Shown piece by piece: positions 53,955 through 62,233 of a DNA stretch of 64,000 nucleotides. The translations under genes were made by a program, and so were the position numbers. The stretch comes from Marinilabiliaceae bacterium UBA5488 (GTDB taxonomy: Bacteria; Bacteroidota; Bacteroidia; Bacteroidales; Marinilabiliaceae): assembly GCA_002427105.1 (NCBI GenBank), contig DIPM01000010.1, forward strand, positions 28,195 to 92,194, given 5' to 3'. Every line of letters begins with the position of its first letter. Position 1 is the stretch's first letter. Below the pieces are notes generated by a model. The model worked only from the letters and a program-made list of their open reading frames with translations. It did not search any database and was not told where the DNA came from.

Positions 53955-55451
53955 TTAAGGCGCCCTATTGTACACTGATTCAAGGGTGTAGGCGGGGTCG
54001 TCGTTGGTGATGGCATTAACCATTATCGCGGCAATATCGCCCCCGTTATTTATAAACTCTCCGGTGGAATGGTTGATAATACCTGAACATTCGCGACCTG
54101 CGCCTGTGGCACCGTTATCCCAATAAAAAGGAGCCATTCCATATTCGCGTGCAGCTTTGCAAATATATTCCAGATAGTATTTGCGAAAATCTTCGGCACG
54201 TTCTGTATCTCGGTGCACGCAGCCGGTTTCGCCAATATAAACAGGGATACCTTTGTCTATATACTTAGTTTTTAGTTTCCCAAAAATATCCTTCAAGAAG
54301 TCTTCATCGCCGTAATCAGCTTTCTTGTCGGCACTTGCGCTGTGTCCCCATTCCTTGAACTCATCTTCGAGGGTGAATTTATGAGGGTCGTAATAGTGTA
54401 CTGATACCATCAGTCGATTCTCTGCCGGATCGACGGGGAGCACCATGTGATCAATGGTAAGCTTAGAGTTGGTGACGTAGCCGGGAATGCCTAAATAGCG
54501 ATTGCTGTTATTAGCTCCTGTTGCTCTTACGGCATCAACAAAAACCTGATTCCACCCGTTGAGGGTGGCATATTGCTTGCCCCCATCATTAAGGTTGGCG
54601 CCATAACCCCACTTGCCGTCATGAACTTCGTTCAAGCTTTCAAAAATCAGGAAGTCGCCTTTATCTTTAAATTTTTCTGCAATTTGTGTCCACATTGCTG
54701 CCAGCTGTGCTTTGACAGCCCGGTTGACCTGCGGATCGAGTGCCGCGTCCTTGATGTTAAGCCAATGTTTGCTGTCGCCACCATCGTGATGAATATTGAT
54801 AATGACATTAAGCCCGGCATTTTCGGCATAACCTACTACTTCAGCTACCCGATTGAGCCAGTTGCTATCGATAGTATAGTCGGGAGCAGGCTCCACCTTG
54901 CCAAGCCAGGTGATGGGTATTCTAACTGAAGCAAAACCGGCCTCTGCCAGTTTGTCGAAGGTTGTTTGGGTCGCTGCCTGATTGCCCCAGATAGTCTCGT
55001 TGGCCATTTCATTGGCATGTGCATCCAATTGATTTCCGAGGTTCCAGCCCATCCCGAGTTTTTTAGCCAGAGCCATAGCTTCTTCAGGCTTGTAGATGAC
55101 ACTTTTGCCTTCCTGATTAATATAAATATCTCTGGCGTAATCACGGCCCAAAAGGGTAAGTTTTGCTTGCCGAGGGTCGGCATTATTGTTAGGTTCAGCG
55201 CTTACAGTAAAAATCTGTATATTTTTTTCAGTACTTTCATTAGTGCTAAGAGAGTACCATCCGGCTTGGTCTCCTTCTATTTCTAAAGGAGTGTTGGTAG
55301 CGATGCTAATCGAGCTTTCTCCTCCTTCCGGGGAGAATTCAAAACTGTTTTGCGATAATGTTACCTCGGGAGTGAAGGTTTCATTTTTTTTGTTGTTACA
55401 TGCCATAAGCAGGCATATAGCTAGTATTGCAGGGATGTTGAATTTAAACAT
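53955..55451 (-). CDS. GH5 endo-glycanase lipoprotein with BACON domain
   Basis: From MFKFNIPAILAICLLMACNN the protein has 498 residues with lipobox LLMAC (cysteine 18). A BACON domain lies at about 28-115 (VTLSQNSFEFSPEGGESSIS). The GH5 TIM barrel covers about 120-495: RIPITWLG, IINIHHDGGDSKHW, acid/base E275 in FLIFESLNEVHDG, VSVHYYDP, and nucleophile E408 in VYIGETGC. It probably cuts beta-1,4-glucan, xyloglucan or glucomannan at the surface; the subfamily needs a search. It is divergent from the MFS permease. Confidence 0.9.
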   Translation of the reverse strand: MFKFNIPAILAICLLMACNNKKNETFTPEVTLSQNSFEFSPEGGESSISIATNTPLEIEGDQAGWYSLSTNESTEKNIQIFTVSAEPNNNADPRQAKLTLLGRDYARDIYINQEGKSVIYKPEEAMALAKKLGMGWNLGNQLDAHANEMANETIWGNQAATQTTFDKLAEAGFASVRIPITWLGKVEPAPDYTIDSNWLNRVAEVVGYAENAGLNVIINIHHDGGDSKHWLNIKDAALDPQVNRAVKAQLAAMWTQIAEKFKDKGDFLIFESLNEVHDGKWGYGANLNDGGKQYATLNGWNQVFVDAVRATGANNSNRYLGIPGYVTNSKLTIDHMVLPVDPAENRLMVSVHYYDPHKFTLEDEFKEWGHSASADKKADYGDEDFLKDIFGKLKTKYIDKGIPVYIGETGCVHRDTERAEDFRKYYLEYICKAAREYGMAPFYWDNGATGAGRECSGIINHSTGEFINNGGDIAAIMVNAITNDDPAYTLESVYNRAP

Positions 55452-55555
55452 AACGTTTTGCATAAGAGATAGTGTATGTATTACAAGGATTGCTAAAATA
55501 CTATTTTTCAATGATTTTTATGCATTTTTAGCTGATAATATTGATGACAATTATT

Positions 55556-55563
55556 TAGTTTTG
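55556..55563 (+). promoter_or_regulatory. Promoter -7 box for the MFS gene
   Basis: TAGTTTTG, 20 nt before the ATG, matches TAnnTTTG. The -33 position has no TTG. Confidence 0.4.
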
Positions 55564-55583
55564 GCCAAATATTTTTCATCCCT

Positions 55584-56726
55584 ATGTTATCGCTGAAAAT
55601 CTTTTTTAGGGAGCGCAAATTTTTTGCGCCTGCCTTTTTATACGCTTGCTTTGCTCTGGTCTTCAGTACCTGGATTATTTATATTCCGCATCTGGCCGCG
55701 AAGTTGCAAATAAGTGAAGGGCAAATAGGAACGGCCTTATTCTTTTCCTCGGTAGGTTCTTTTGTTATGATTCCACTTGCCAATCGCCTTATAGATATTT
55801 TGGGGGTAGGACGTCAGGCCTTTGTCGGCTTTATCTTATATGCATTTTCATTATACGGCATTATGCTGGCTCCCAGCTACCTATGGCTGATTGCAGCGCT
55901 TTTTTGCTATGGAATGATGAGTTCAATTTTTTCAATAGCTGTTAATTCGCTAATCGCAGAGATAGAGAAGCGTGCCGGAAAGTATATTATGACCGGCAGC
56001 CATGGTTTTTGGAGTATTGGCGGCATTATAGGAGCCTCAGTGGGCGGCTATATTGCCGGGAAGTTTGGCATGCCTTTGCTGCATGTTACAGTCTTACTGC
56101 TAATAATACTTCCTATTCATTTTTGGCTACGTAAGGAGTATGTGCATATCAAAGGCGAGGCTCGCGAAGAGGGCGAGAAACGGACTACTCCATGGAGGCC
56201 TTTGATGGCTGTTGCTGTTATAGGGATGATAATGATGGCATCGGAAGGCGCCATTGCCGACTGGAGTGGTCTTTACCTGAAAAAGGTGGTTATGATAAAG
56301 CCTCAATATCTGGGCATGGGTTATGCTTTTTTCGCTGTAGGAATGACTATTGGGCGTTTTAACGGCGATGGTCTTAGTCTGCGTTTTGGCTCGTGGAAAT
56401 TGTTGCTTATCGCTATTGGAGTCAGCTTGGCAGGCCTGTTATTAGTACTTACAACACATTTTATTGCCGCTTTTGCAGGATTTGTAGTGATAGGCCTGGG
56501 TTTTTCTGTAATTGTGCCTGAGATATATCGCCTAGTATCGAATATGCCGGGCGTTAGAGCCTCAGATGGAATTTCCCTTATTGCCGCATCGTCTAATGTA
56601 GGTTTTTTGACAGGACCTGTTGTGCTGGGTTTTGTAGCAGAAATCTACTCCCTTTTTGTTAGCTTTATAGTGCTGACTGCTTTTGTGTCAATAGCTTTTA
56701 TAATAGCCTTGATAAAAAGGGAGTAG
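55584..56726 (+). CDS. MFS transporter, probable sugar permease
   Basis: A 380-residue inner-membrane protein with about 12 helices. The N-terminal segment (APAFLYACFALVFSTWIIYI) and ASEGAIADWSGLYLKKV in the middle are typical of the FucP/YbjJ-like MFS group. It is divergent from the GH5 gene and ends the polysaccharide region, so import of released sugars or short oligomers is a reasonable inference. Directly downstream lies a patch of gene relics. Confidence 0.83.
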   Translation: MLSLKIFFRERKFFAPAFLYACFALVFSTWIIYIPHLAAKLQISEGQIGTALFFSSVGSFVMIPLANRLIDILGVGRQAFVGFILYAFSLYGIMLAPSYLWLIAALFCYGMMSSIFSIAVNSLIAEIEKRAGKYIMTGSHGFWSIGGIIGASVGGYIAGKFGMPLLHVTVLLLIILPIHFWLRKEYVHIKGEAREEGEKRTTPWRPLMAVAVIGMIMMASEGAIADWSGLYLKKVVMIKPQYLGMGYAFFAVGMTIGRFNGDGLSLRFGSWKLLLIAIGVSLAGLLLVLTTHFIAAFAGFVVIGLGFSVIVPEIYRLVSNMPGVRASDGISLIAASSNVGFLTGPVVLGFVAEIYSLFVSFIVLTAFVSIAFIIALIKRE

Positions 56727-56764
56727 GGTATAAGGCAGGCGGACAGGCTTAATCGATTATGCGC

Positions 56765-56907
56765 CTAATTGTCAACTACTTCAAGTGTTTCGTAGAAATA
56801 ACTCAGGTCAGATTTTTCGTCAGTAAACGGCTCTCCTTTTTCTATTACTCTCCAGTTCTGTGGATAGATTTGCGGAAACCAGATGTCGGTATCTTCAAAG
56901 CTATCAC
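56765..56907 (-). pseudogene. 3' relic of a dihydrofolate reductase gene
   Basis: The minus frame reads SFEDTDIWFPQIYPQNWRVI, EKGEPFTDEKSDLSYFYETL, EVVDN and stop. The intact FolA at 62819 ends HSFEGADTWFPKIYPQKWRV, IEKEGPFTDDKSGLRYYYET, LEKAGS. Only about the last 47 codons remain. Nucleotide identity by eye is about three-quarters, so the duplication or acquisition is old. Confidence 0.82.
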
Positions 56908-56971
56908 AGAAAGCCAAATGCGGATAATTACTGATGAGGTTTTTAGGGTAAGGAATAAAATAGTTGAGTAA
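56902..56971 (+). pseudogene. 3' relic of the 31.5-kb lipoprotein gene
   Basis: The plus frame reads AITESQMRIITDEVFRVRNK then IVE and stop. The intact gene at 31554 ends AITQSQMQIITDEVYRVRTK then MVE. About 23 codons remain, and its terminator region is also partly preserved (57000-57040). It abuts the folA relic, the two having lost their 5' parts at the same junction. Confidence 0.8.
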
Positions 56972-57000
56972 ATTTCCACTCTCGTTTATAGATAAACAAA

Positions 57001-57042
57001 AGAGGCTGCCACTTATTGGACAGCCACTTATTGGACAGCCTA
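57001..57042. terminator. Relic terminator with a 15-bp tandem duplication
   Basis: AGAGGCTGCC matches the terminator of the 31.5-kb lipoprotein (AGAGGTTGCC). The unit CCACTTATTGGACAG then occurs twice in tandem (57009-57023, 57024-57038). GGCTG and CAGCC segments can still pair, and on the minus strand CCTCTTTTGTTT follows, so it may now end the 57071 gene. Confidence 0.5.
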
Positions 57043-57070
57043 TGAAGCTGTCAGAAATGTGATAAACCAT

Positions 57071-57772
57071 TTATTCTGCACACTCAGAATATTCAAGAAT
57101 GTGTTTTGTTAATTGTGTCCAGGAGATTTTAGGATTGTTGTCCATTACATTTGGACAGTTTCCCCACAAAGGTTTAAACTCTTTATTGTAGTTTTTCTTT
57201 AAGAGTTTAAAGGCTGCTTTATCTCCTTTTTTTATGTAGTATGACTTGGCATCCCCGCCAGCCACGGTCACCCCTGCAACTCCTACAGATGCGGTTTCTT
57301 TTGCTAAGGGATCGTGGTAAACTTTCACTTCCTTACTGAAAGATGGATTGAGGAGCTGCATAAGCATAGTATATTCCTTTTTTTTAATTACGACTTGTGC
57401 ATTCTCAATATAGACGTACCCTTCGTTAATTAAATCCTGATTAAGTTTTTCGTCATTCCATTTTTGAATGTCGGTTAGCATATCGATTTTTTTCGAAAGC
57501 GCATCTAAATTTGTTGGGGGAAGGTACATGTGGCTGATTTCGCTAGGTTTTAGTTTTTTGTCTTTCCCGGAACCATCGTTTATTCGCACCTCATTTATCA
57601 AACCTTTTTTGCGGCTTAGTTTGCTGAGCGTTCCAGCTAATTCAGTCCCATCTTTCATTGTGATATAGGACGTCTTTTTGTGTGAATAGGTGAAGCTTGG
57701 CGTAAGAAGCTGTTGAGCATTAACATTGATTATTAAAAACAATGCCATTGATAGTAAGATACATTTTTTCAT
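57071..57772 (-). CDS. Secreted protein of unknown function
   Basis: A 233-residue protein with a signal peptide (MKKCILLSMALFLIINVNAQ). The mature part is basic and helical/beta mixed, with YITMKDGTELAGTLSKLSRK (a short SH3-like or Sm-like beta segment) and a C-terminal SWTQLTKHILEYSECAE. No enzyme motif or known domain is recognised. It is monocistronic, with relics on its left and a gene-poor zone on its right. Confidence 0.7.
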   Translation of the reverse strand: MKKCILLSMALFLIINVNAQQLLTPSFTYSHKKTSYITMKDGTELAGTLSKLSRKKGLINEVRINDGSGKDKKLKPSEISHMYLPPTNLDALSKKIDMLTDIQKWNDEKLNQDLINEGYVYIENAQVVIKKKEYTMLMQLLNPSFSKEVKVYHDPLAKETASVGVAGVTVAGGDAKSYYIKKGDKAAFKLLKKNYNKEFKPLWGNCPNVMDNNPKISWTQLTKHILEYSECAE

Positions 57773-58049
57773 AATAATTAATAATTTAATTAGGTGTTAT
57801 ACTGATTAGAATGTTGAATATTAAAGTGATAAATGAAAATGACTTTATCTCTTTGTTCGACAAAGTTAATTTTATTTTCGAAATATTGCTGTCCCGGCTT
57901 CAGATTATTACTCTTTTGAGGTCGGTTTATGGAATAGCATACAATCCCAAAGTCAAAACGACATTAGGTGAAATTATTATACCGATATATGTTGTTTTTG
58001 TATTATGTTGATTGGCCGAGGGGGGCTATTTTTTGCAGTAAATCTTCTA
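57773..58049. other. Gene-poor stretch
   Basis: About 280 nt, AT-rich at the left. A 66-codon plus-strand frame (57811-58011) has no recognisable features and no promoter box, and was not accepted as a gene. Confidence 0.45.
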
Positions 58050-58138
58050 AGTACATGACAAAACTTTGATAGATTTATACAACTCGCTGATATCGGGTAA
58101 GTTTAAAATCGCATTATTTAACTGTTTTGTCATGTACT
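58050..58138. repeat. 89-bp element with 15-bp inverted ends
   Basis: AGTACATGACAAAAC at the left and GTTTTGTCATGTACT at the right are perfect inverted repeats around 59 nt of non-coding sequence. It looks like a MITE or an IS stripped of its transposase. No clear target duplication is seen. Confidence 0.5.
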
Positions 58139-58310
58139 AAGCAAAATTTGTTAAAACGTACTAACGAAACGCCCATTAAATGAAAAACCTTATCAACCAT
58201 AGTTTATGCCCGACAATTTCACCAGGTGCCGGCACCTGCCGTCCCTGCACCTGAGGGAGCTCTCCATTCATTTTTTTCTATATATCGTATCACTCAGGCT
58301 GAGCCATTAG

Positions 58311-58886
58311 GCAAAGCTTGCTTTTCAATCAAACGACATAGTAGATCTTACGCTTCCTTCAACACTTAGAATCATTGAATCTGGCGCATTTCAAAGCAAC
58401 GATATAGTCTCAGTCGCTCTGCCGGAGGGACTGGAAAAAATCATGTCTGATGTATTCTACTTTAATCAGATCACTTCGATCACCCTGCCTTCAACATTGG
58501 AACTAATAGCGTCTTACGGATTAGGAACTGGCATCGGGAAGGTATCATTCAAAGCACTTCTTACAACAGTAACTACAAATTCATTACCATTCCCGACGAG
58601 CTGGATGGACAAACCATCAAAGGCATTAAAGCCCTTTCGGAAAACGGCATCTTCTCGCACAAAGGCATTTATGAGTTGACACTACCCACAACACTCGAAG
58701 AGCTGTGCTTTGCTGCCTTTAGCTCTAACAATCTGAAATCAATAGACCTGTCGCGTTGTGAAAACTTACACACCATTGGGCAGTATGCCTTCTACAGTAA
58801 TTCCATTACCAATCTGGTGATTCCGGCATCAGTAACTTCCCTGGGATATTTCTTTTGCCTGAACCAAAATCATCATACAACCAACA
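58311..58886 (+). pseudogene. Fragment of a BspA-type leucine-rich-repeat protein
   Basis: Translation in two successive frames gives LRR_5 repeats: AFQSNDIVDLTLPSTLRIIE, AFQSNDIVSVALPEGLEKIM, VFYFNQITSITLPSTLELIA, then after a frameshift near 58560 NSNYKFITIPDELDGQTIKG and IYELTLPTTLEELCFAAFSS, YAFYSNSITNLVIPASVTSL. Both ends are truncated: a stop lies just before the first repeat, and the right end runs into the toxin gene. Such proteins are usually large, secreted and adhesive. Confidence 0.78.
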
Positions 58887-59195
58887 TCAATCCTCTCTTT
58901 CCCACTTACCCGGGTTGTCATGCGTACAAAAAACGGCTTTGACGCTCACGGTTTGCTGGCTTTCCAGTACCCGGTAATGAATCATATACGGAAACTTTTT
59001 AATGGGAATGCAACGGATATCATCGTAATGCACGGCAAAAGAGAAATAGTTTTTCTTCAGTAAATCGAAATGCTTGTCAACCGTGTTGTAAAAACGTTTC
59101 CCCAGACCGGGTTTTCGGGAATTGTAAAAGTCCACAGCTTCCTGAATATCGTCAAACGCTTCGGGTTCAATATCAAGCGTGAATTTTTTGAGCAT
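58887..59195 (-). CDS. ParE/RelE-superfamily toxin
   Basis: A 102-residue protein with the plasmid-stabilisation toxin pattern: EPEAFDDIQEAVDFYNSRKP, GLGKRFYNTVDKHFDLLKKN, RCIPIKKFPYMIHYRVLES and VKAVFCTHDNPGKW. The family either inhibits gyrase (ParE) or cleaves mRNA on the ribosome (RelE). It lies 1 nt after its antitoxin, the usual arrangement. Confidence 0.85.
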   Translation of the reverse strand: MLKKFTLDIEPEAFDDIQEAVDFYNSRKPGLGKRFYNTVDKHFDLLKKNYFSFAVHYDDIRCIPIKKFPYMIHYRVLESQQTVSVKAVFCTHDNPGKWERED

Positions 59196-59196
59196 T

Positions 59197-59436
59197 TTAT
59201 AGTTTTATCCTGTGCTTGACCTCGTCCCAGTTTAAAAGGCGTGAGAGATCGGTTTCACTGGTTTTAATACGCTGACGGACCATGTTTTTATGTTCTTCGG
59301 GAATAACAATATTCTGTTCTCCCTCTAAAACTTCTTTAAGTTTTGTTTTCTCACTGGGAGATAGCTGTCTCACAATATCAACCACCTGACTAAAATTGAG
59401 CGGGATATTTAAGTTTATGTTATATTGTGTTTGCAT
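59197..59436 (-). CDS. Addiction-module antitoxin
   Basis: A 79-residue protein: the central segment LSPSEKTKLKEVLEGEQNIV and the charged C-terminus SRLLNWDEVKHRIKL fit the small antitoxin/addiction-module-component family found next to ParE-type toxins in Bacteroidota. It should neutralise the adjacent toxin and autorepress. It is preceded by a TATCTTTG box. Confidence 0.75.
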   Translation of the reverse strand: MQTQYNINLNIPLNFSQVVDIVRQLSPSEKTKLKEVLEGEQNIVIPEEHKNMVRQRIKTSETDLSRLLNWDEVKHRIKL

Positions 59437-59472
59437 AATCTTTCTGTTTTAATGCCATTAGTATTGTTTTTA

Positions 59473-59480
59473 CAAAGATA
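59473..59480 (-). promoter_or_regulatory. Promoter -7 box for the toxin-antitoxin pair
   Basis: TATCTTTG on the minus strand, 36 nt before the antitoxin ATG, matches TAnnTTTG. Confidence 0.45.
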
Positions 59481-59534
59481 AAGAACATAGTAATTAAATA
59501 AAAATGCAAATAAGATTGGTCACAATGGAATCAA

Positions 59535-59690
59535 TTACCCTGGGCGGCCTTTGAGTTTTTTACAACCTACAGGACGCGGATTATTTGCCAAACCGGCAAT
59601 GGATGCCATAATTTTTTGGTAATCTTTTTCAGGGACATTTTTAAGCTGTTTAAAAACGGCCTTTTCAACAAACACATTATAAGCGGCCAT
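59535..59690 (-). pseudogene. Truncated RelE-type toxin
   Basis: From ATG 59690 to TAA 59535 it encodes 51 residues (AAYNVFVEKAVFKQLKNVPE, KDYQKIMASIAGLANNPRPV, GCKKLKGRPG). Family members continue past the KLKG segment with roughly 30 more residues, including the catalytic strand (YRIRxGxYRIIY-type), which are absent here. It overlaps its antitoxin by 14 nt, as intact relBE pairs do. Confidence 0.75.
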
Positions 59691-59871
59691 TGCGCAGGAG
59701 TTCAATTTCTTTTACGGCCTGTTCAAACGGCACAGGCTCACTTTTGCGGGCTTTAGCACGGTCGTATGCTTTAATGTCTTCCAGTTCGTTCATTATTTTC
59801 TCATAATCCTTTATCGGCAGGATTACACTTGCTTTTTTCCCGGTGGTGTCTGTAATATATTGTGTTCTCAT
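59677..59871 (-). CDS. RelB/Phd-like antitoxin
   Basis: A 64-residue protein (YITDTTGKKASVILPIKDYE, KIMNELEDIKAYDRAKARK) with the N-terminal beta strand and helix of Phd/YefM or RelB antitoxins. The downstream toxin is truncated, so this antitoxin is either an orphan in decay or kept as an antidote to another toxin of the same family. Confidence 0.72.
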   Translation of the reverse strand: MRTQYITDTTGKKASVILPIKDYEKIMNELEDIKAYDRAKARKSEPVPFEQAVKEIELLRNGRL

Positions 59872-60040
59872 TGCCTGAATTATTTATTGCAAAAGCCTGT
59901 TTAGTCTTCAAATTTTGGTCTTTATGTATCAAATCTGTCGCGGAGTTCAATAAAAAGTATAAATTTGCAAAAAAAGTGTTGTCCGGAGTTGTTTTTGTGT
60001 TCAATAATATAAAAAGCCACAACCCCTACAAATCCAAATC

Positions 60041-60564
60041 ATGCACCTGAAACTGACACCAATAAAAATCAATCTGTTATTTAGAGGCACATAAGCGTTT
60101 CTGTTATTTATAGCTGTCGCGCTTGATAGCATTGCACAGCAGCATGAAGTACGGGTGCTGGGTAGTCCCCGGCAGGAGACTGTGTTGTTGCGGTGGGCGC
60201 CTGCATCGCCTGCGGTATGGCGGCTGGGCAATGAGTATGGTTACCAGGTGGAGCGTTATACCATACTCAGAGATGGTGAGATCCCGGATAGCGTGTGGGG
60301 CGTTGCATTGCTGAATGAGCCCTTACGCCCCAAAGCTTTGGAGGTGTGGGAGTCGCATGCCGGCGACAGGTATGTGGCCATTGCGGCCGAGTGCCTGTTC
60401 GATTCATATTTCAGGGGAATTACCAGTGGGGGCAACCCGCATGTTGTGTATCAGATGTACAAAGAGGAGCAGCACCGCTACAGTTTTGCAATGTATGCAG
60501 CCGACCAGTCAATTCTCACGGCTGAACTATCAGGCCTTTATATGTCGGATAAGACTCCTATTCC
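60041..60564 (+). pseudogene. Broken fibronectin type III-like secreted protein
   Basis: The frame starts at ATG 60041, has an in-frame TAA at 60092, then reads a signal peptide (AFLLFIAVALDSIAQQ) and mature start (HEVRVLGSPRQETVLLRWAP, ASPAVWRLGNEYGYQVERYT, ILRDGE). This is typical of large FN3-containing Bacteroidota surface proteins of several hundred residues. It breaks off near 60564 after GLYMSDKTPIP and continues in another frame as a different protein. Confidence 0.68.
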
Positions 60565-61304
60565 TATTATCTGTCCGGAAATTTCAACTCCACCATGTTC
60601 GGGGTAATAAATTTGCCCTTTTCATTTGCTTATACCAACAACCAGGCAACGGCCAATCTGCCCCAGCCTTTCAACCGGTTTTCGCTGTCACCTTCATACC
60701 GGTGGGTTACTACCCACATTGGGTATGGAAACATGTCATTTTCGCCCTATACGCTTTCAGGCCACGAGTTTTTTGGGGGAGGTATAGAGCTGGCGCCGGA
60801 TAACGGATTCAGATTCGCTGCTTTGTACGGGCGTTTCAGGAAGGCCGTGGAACCGGGCAGCAGGAGGACGACCGCCGGTATGTGGGCAGCAGAATCTATA
60901 ATTCAATGATCTCTTATCTCTTTTCTGTTACGCCATCGCGTTTTAATATGTCGGCAACCGTCAATCACAACCGGAACAGCATGCCTGAAATGGCCATGCA
61001 TGTACTTAGCTACAACCTGTCGGTGCAGAAGGTGTTTGCGGAGCAATTCAGAACGGCCTTTACAGGCACTTACAGCAACTCCTTTAAGGGCGATGGCGCC
61101 ATTGCCAATATCGTTAATCTGCGGCTGACAGGTGGTTACTCCCTTAAAAAGCGACATAACTTTAACCTGAGCCTTGCCATGATCAACAATCAGGCTCAGC
61201 GTGGCCATTCAACGCATTATTCTGCCAATTTCTCCTACAGCTACATCTTTAACATGCAGCTGTTACGCAAAGATAAGAAGTTTGCATTTGAGGGGGATTT
61301 TTAG
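60565..61304 (+). pseudogene. Broken outer-membrane beta-barrel protein
   Basis: The frame from YYLSGNFNSTMFGVINLPFS reads through FNRFSLSPSYRWVTTHIGYG and PYTLSGHEFFGGGIELAPDN, an outer-membrane beta-barrel pattern. A frameshift and probable deletion near 60855 switches to EDDRRYVGSRIYNSMISYLF and NMSATVNHNRNSMPEMAMHV, to a stop at 61304. The N-terminal part was lost at the junction with the FN3 fragment. Confidence 0.65.
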
Positions 61305-61366
61305 TGCGAAATAGAATCTGGCCGAATAATTAGCCACCTCTTTGACGGTGGCATTGCGGACGGGTG

Positions 61367-62127
61367 TCACATCAACCCGTTGACCGACGTGTAGTAGGCG
61401 GCTTCCTGCATGTTTTTAACATTAAGCTTCCTGTAAATTCTATGTTTATGGTATTTTATGGTCGAGGCGCTAATGTTGAGCTTCGAAGCTATTTCGGAAG
61501 TTTTGAGCCCTTCGAGGCTAAGTAACAGAACTTGCTTTTCCCTGTCGGATAATATTTGGGAGTTGGCGGGAATAAATTTTTTCTTTTGGGGTAAATAAAC
61601 ATATACCAGGGGGATATTTGTTATACGGATACAAGCCATACCCTGTTGATTGCCATGTGCCGGATTAACCACACAGAGCGCCCGTAACAGATTCCCGCTT
61701 TTTGAAATAGTGAGGGGTGTTAGCTGATGGTTTACCAGAATAATATTGCCGTTCAGGTGTTTCAGCCTGAAGTTATAGCAAATGGAACAGCGGTGGCGAA
61801 GCTCTACCGGCAGATTGTAAAAGAACTCAAAGCCGTACTTGTTTATTTCGAGCAACATCCGGAGATCGTCCTCAGGCACCATTTTTCATAATATCGACAG
61901 CCCATATTCTGCACCTGCATGGCCGAATAACCGCACAGAAACAGGGGGTGGGGCGAAACGTACTGAAATCCTTTACGGGTGTAATCAATAATATAGGTGC
62001 TTTGGGAGGAGATCTTTGATAATGTGGTCAGCACGTCGGCCATGGGGATTGCCGACTCGTCACCTGTTATCTCGTCAGGGGCGGGTTCCCTGACAGGTTC
62101 AAAGAATTTACGAATAATTTCGGACAT
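61367..62127 (-). pseudogene. PAS-LuxR-type transcriptional regulator, split by a frameshift
   Basis: Two overlapping minus frames form one protein of about 252 residues. The N-terminal part (62127 to about 61883: DVLTTLSKISSQSTYIIDYT, GFQYVSPHPLFLCGYSAMQV) is PAS-like. It continues after MGCRYYEK in the next frame (MVPEDDLRMLLEINKYGFEF) to the LuxR-type helix-turn-helix (LSDREKQVLLLSLEGLKTSE, IASKLNISASTIKYHKHRIY). The break is at an A run (five A at 61882-61886, where six would restore the frame), so it may be genuine, a slippage site or a sequencing error. It is divergent from a LuxI-like gene. Confidence 0.75.
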
Positions 62128-62170
62128 AATTCAAGGGTGAATAAAAAATAACTCGTACTAAACCGGCCAT

Positions 62171-62190
62171 TATACGTTTGATTCCGTATA
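62171..62190. promoter_or_regulatory. 20-bp dyad between the LuxR-like and LuxI-like genes
   Basis: TATACG-N8-CGTATA is a perfect 6+6 inverted repeat with an overall 20-bp span, like lux-box operators in size. It overlaps a TACGTTTG promoter box at 62173-62180 and lies 44 nt before the LuxI-like ATG. Operator function is inferred. Confidence 0.45.
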
Positions 62191-62233
62191 AATGTTATTC
62201 TTTGGTTTGTTTTTTCTTAAAAACAGGTTGAAT

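Noticed and set aside
57811..58011. 66-codon plus-strand frame after the 57071 gene
   Set aside because: No recognisable motif, no promoter box and a composition typical of AT-rich intergenic sequence.
58223..58238. Perfect 16-bp palindrome CAGGTGCCGGCACCTG
   Set aside because: A single short palindrome in a decayed, non-coding region with no gene or promoter nearby; it may be chance.
59801..60022. 73-codon minus-strand frame overlapping the RelB-like gene
   Set aside because: It overlaps the antitoxin start in another frame and encodes no recognisable signal or domain.
60001..60231. Minus-strand 76-codon frame, and others opposite the FN3 remnant
   Set aside because: Mirror of a recognisable plus-strand protein remnant with no domain, start context or promoter.
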